Position numbers and translations under genes: made by a program. Source: an uncultured Clostridium sp. (GTDB lineage: Bacteria; Bacillota; Clostridia; TANB77; CAG-508). From it: a stretch of 64,000 nt of DNA. Within the stretch, counting starts at the first letter, position 1, and each line of letters opens with the position of its first letter. This document shows, piece by piece, positions 63,190 to 64,000 of the stretch. The notes below the pieces were generated by a model that was not told where the DNA came from, ran no database searches, and was given only the letters and a program-made list of their open reading frames with translations. The stretch lies in contig CANEHB010000002.1 in assembly GCA_947427205.1 (NCBI GenBank), positions 1 through 64,000 of the forward strand, written 5' to 3'.

Positions 63190-63861
63190 ATGTCAGAAGA
63201 CGAAAAATTTTCTGTTGATACAGAAAAACTAAAAAATGAAACAAAAGAAACTGTGAATCAAGTTAAAGACACGATCAAAAATGTTGACTTTAAGAAAGAC
63301 ACAGAAGAAACAAAAGGATTTTTAAAAGAAATGTTTTCAGATCCTTTTGAAGCAGTAAGAAAAGTTGCATCAGGTGAGGAAAATGTACTAAAAAAAGCTA
63401 TTATGATAATGATAATATTTATAGCAGCTTCAGTAGTATATGAGTTAATATCATTAATTAAATATGGCAAATACTCAGGAATAGGGGATAACTTATTAGA
63501 CTTAGTTGCATCAGTATTAAATCCTATTTTTTATATAGTAGTTCCTTCACTTGTAATTTTAATTATGAATAAAAATAGTAAAAAATCTTTAACAACAGTT
63601 ATATCTACTTTAGTAGTAACAAGTGTACCAGTAGTAATTAATCATATTATAGATATTATAGAAATATTAGTATCAGGAATAACAATTATATCTGGACCAA
63701 TATCTACAGCATTATCAGCAGTTGCATTAGTTCTTACATATTTTGGTATGAAAGATTTATTTGAAGAAAATGATGATAGTAGTTTCATAAAGAAATATGC
63801 TATTATTAAATTAGTAGCAGCATTTGTTTTAGTAATTTTAGGAAGAATAGGAATATACTAA
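63190..63861 (+). CDS. Uncharacterised Yip1-like membrane protein
   Basis: A 223-residue protein with an acidic, helical N-terminal part (KLKNETKETVNQVKDTI) and four to five membrane helices from ~residue 75 (AIMIMIIFIAASVVYELI, VASVLNPIFYIVVPSLVILI, and two more). The topology resembles YIP1/DUF1282-type membrane proteins, but no diagnostic motif is seen. GGGGG lies before the start. It is probably co-transcribed with the TM2 gene, and a terminator follows. Confidence 0.6.
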   Translation: MSEDEKFSVDTEKLKNETKETVNQVKDTIKNVDFKKDTEETKGFLKEMFSDPFEAVRKVASGEENVLKKAIMIMIIFIAASVVYELISLIKYGKYSGIGDNLLDLVASVLNPIFYIVVPSLVILIMNKNSKKSLTTVISTLVVTSVPVVINHIIDIIEILVSGITIISGPISTALSAVALVLTYFGMKDLFEENDDSSFIKKYAIIKLVAAFVLVILGRIGIY

Positions 63862-63887
63862 AATTTATATTTTAATTAATAGTGAAT

Positions 63888-63925
63888 AAAAAAATAGAGA
63901 TGATTTTATTTATCTCTATTTTTTT
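63888..63925 (+). terminator. Terminator near window end
   Basis: AAAAAAATAGAGAT pairs with ATCTCTATTTTTTT. Confidence 0.8.
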
Positions 63926-64000
63926 ATATAGTAGAAAATTCTCATATTATGAGAATTTTTTGTACTAGATAATTATAACGAGATTTAGAATTTTTTAAAT
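63921..64000 (+). repeat. AT-rich intergenic motif family, copy 3
   Basis: TTTTTATATAGTAGAAAATT, an inner TCTCATA/TATGAGA hairpin, and then ATAATTATAACGAGATTTAG and T-rich DNA, similar in order to copies at 52254 and 53389. It runs off the window edge. Confidence 0.35.

Overview
The window is very AT-rich and codes like a Clostridia-type Firmicute. AGA, ATA and TTA codons dominate, and Shine-Dalgarno sites are strong (AAGGAGG type). Housekeeping genes include Hsp33, dNTPase, KsgA, a four-subunit 2-oxoacid:ferredoxin oxidoreductase, MinD/MinE, a RodA/FtsW protein, AsnRS, ProRS, ScpB, SMC and AdhE. A T-box leader and a lysine riboswitch are also typical of this group, and AdhE and the ferredoxin-linked oxidoreductase point to an anaerobic fermenter. 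The species cannot be named from sequence alone.

Layout. 1-286 is the end of a CRISPR array (36-nt repeats, 30-nt spacers) whose repeat resembles type II-C repeats; no cas gene lies in the window. A SIMPL-domain gene, a decayed gene remnant and an orphan Phd/YefM-like antitoxin follow. From about 2.89 to 18.86 kb there is a ~16-kb mobilizable element (IME) of Tn4451 type, with a large serine recombinase and a MobV/Pre relaxase. It sits inside a cell-wall M14 peptidase gene whose two halves flank it. The element holds a mobilization/maintenance block (3.0-8.5 kb), an XRE repressor divergent from a structured small-ORF transcript (9.5-10.04 kb), a cargo block (Spo0A-C-like regulator, YdeI-like, flavodoxin-like, GNAT, CatA-like acetyltransferase) and a minus-strand operon with three predicted nucleases that looks like a defence module (13.1-18.4 kb).

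Beyond 19.3 kb the window is core chromosome: stress and nucleotide metabolism (19.5-23.4 kb), porGDAB (24.5-27.6 kb), min-rodA (28.3-31.0 kb), dus, a GerS-like protein, MazF, asnS, a membrane HExxH protein, nitroreductase, an MBL-fold plus PD-(D/E)XK pair, a T-box-controlled unknown protein, a PLP aminotransferase, a lysine-riboswitch-controlled ABC importer, a GH25 lysozyme, a frameshifted Fic gene, tRNA-Met, scpB, proS, an HD-GYP protein, smc, an M23 peptidase, adhE and small membrane proteins.

Signals that stand out: (i) in the IME, a 56-codon ORF absent from the ORF track has its ribosome-binding site and start codon perfectly complementary over 20 nt to the loop and arm of its own terminator, an architecture like hok-type or other type I toxin mRNAs; (ii) the triple-nuclease operon; (iii) a T-box with probable Trp specifier in front of an uncharacterised protein that contains no Trp; (iv) a dispersed intergenic repeat family ending in covarying terminator-like stems; (v) a near-perfect internal ribosome-binding site in adhE that could release the Fe-alcohol dehydrogenase half alone; (vi) a CRISPR repeat carrying its own extended -10 promoter.
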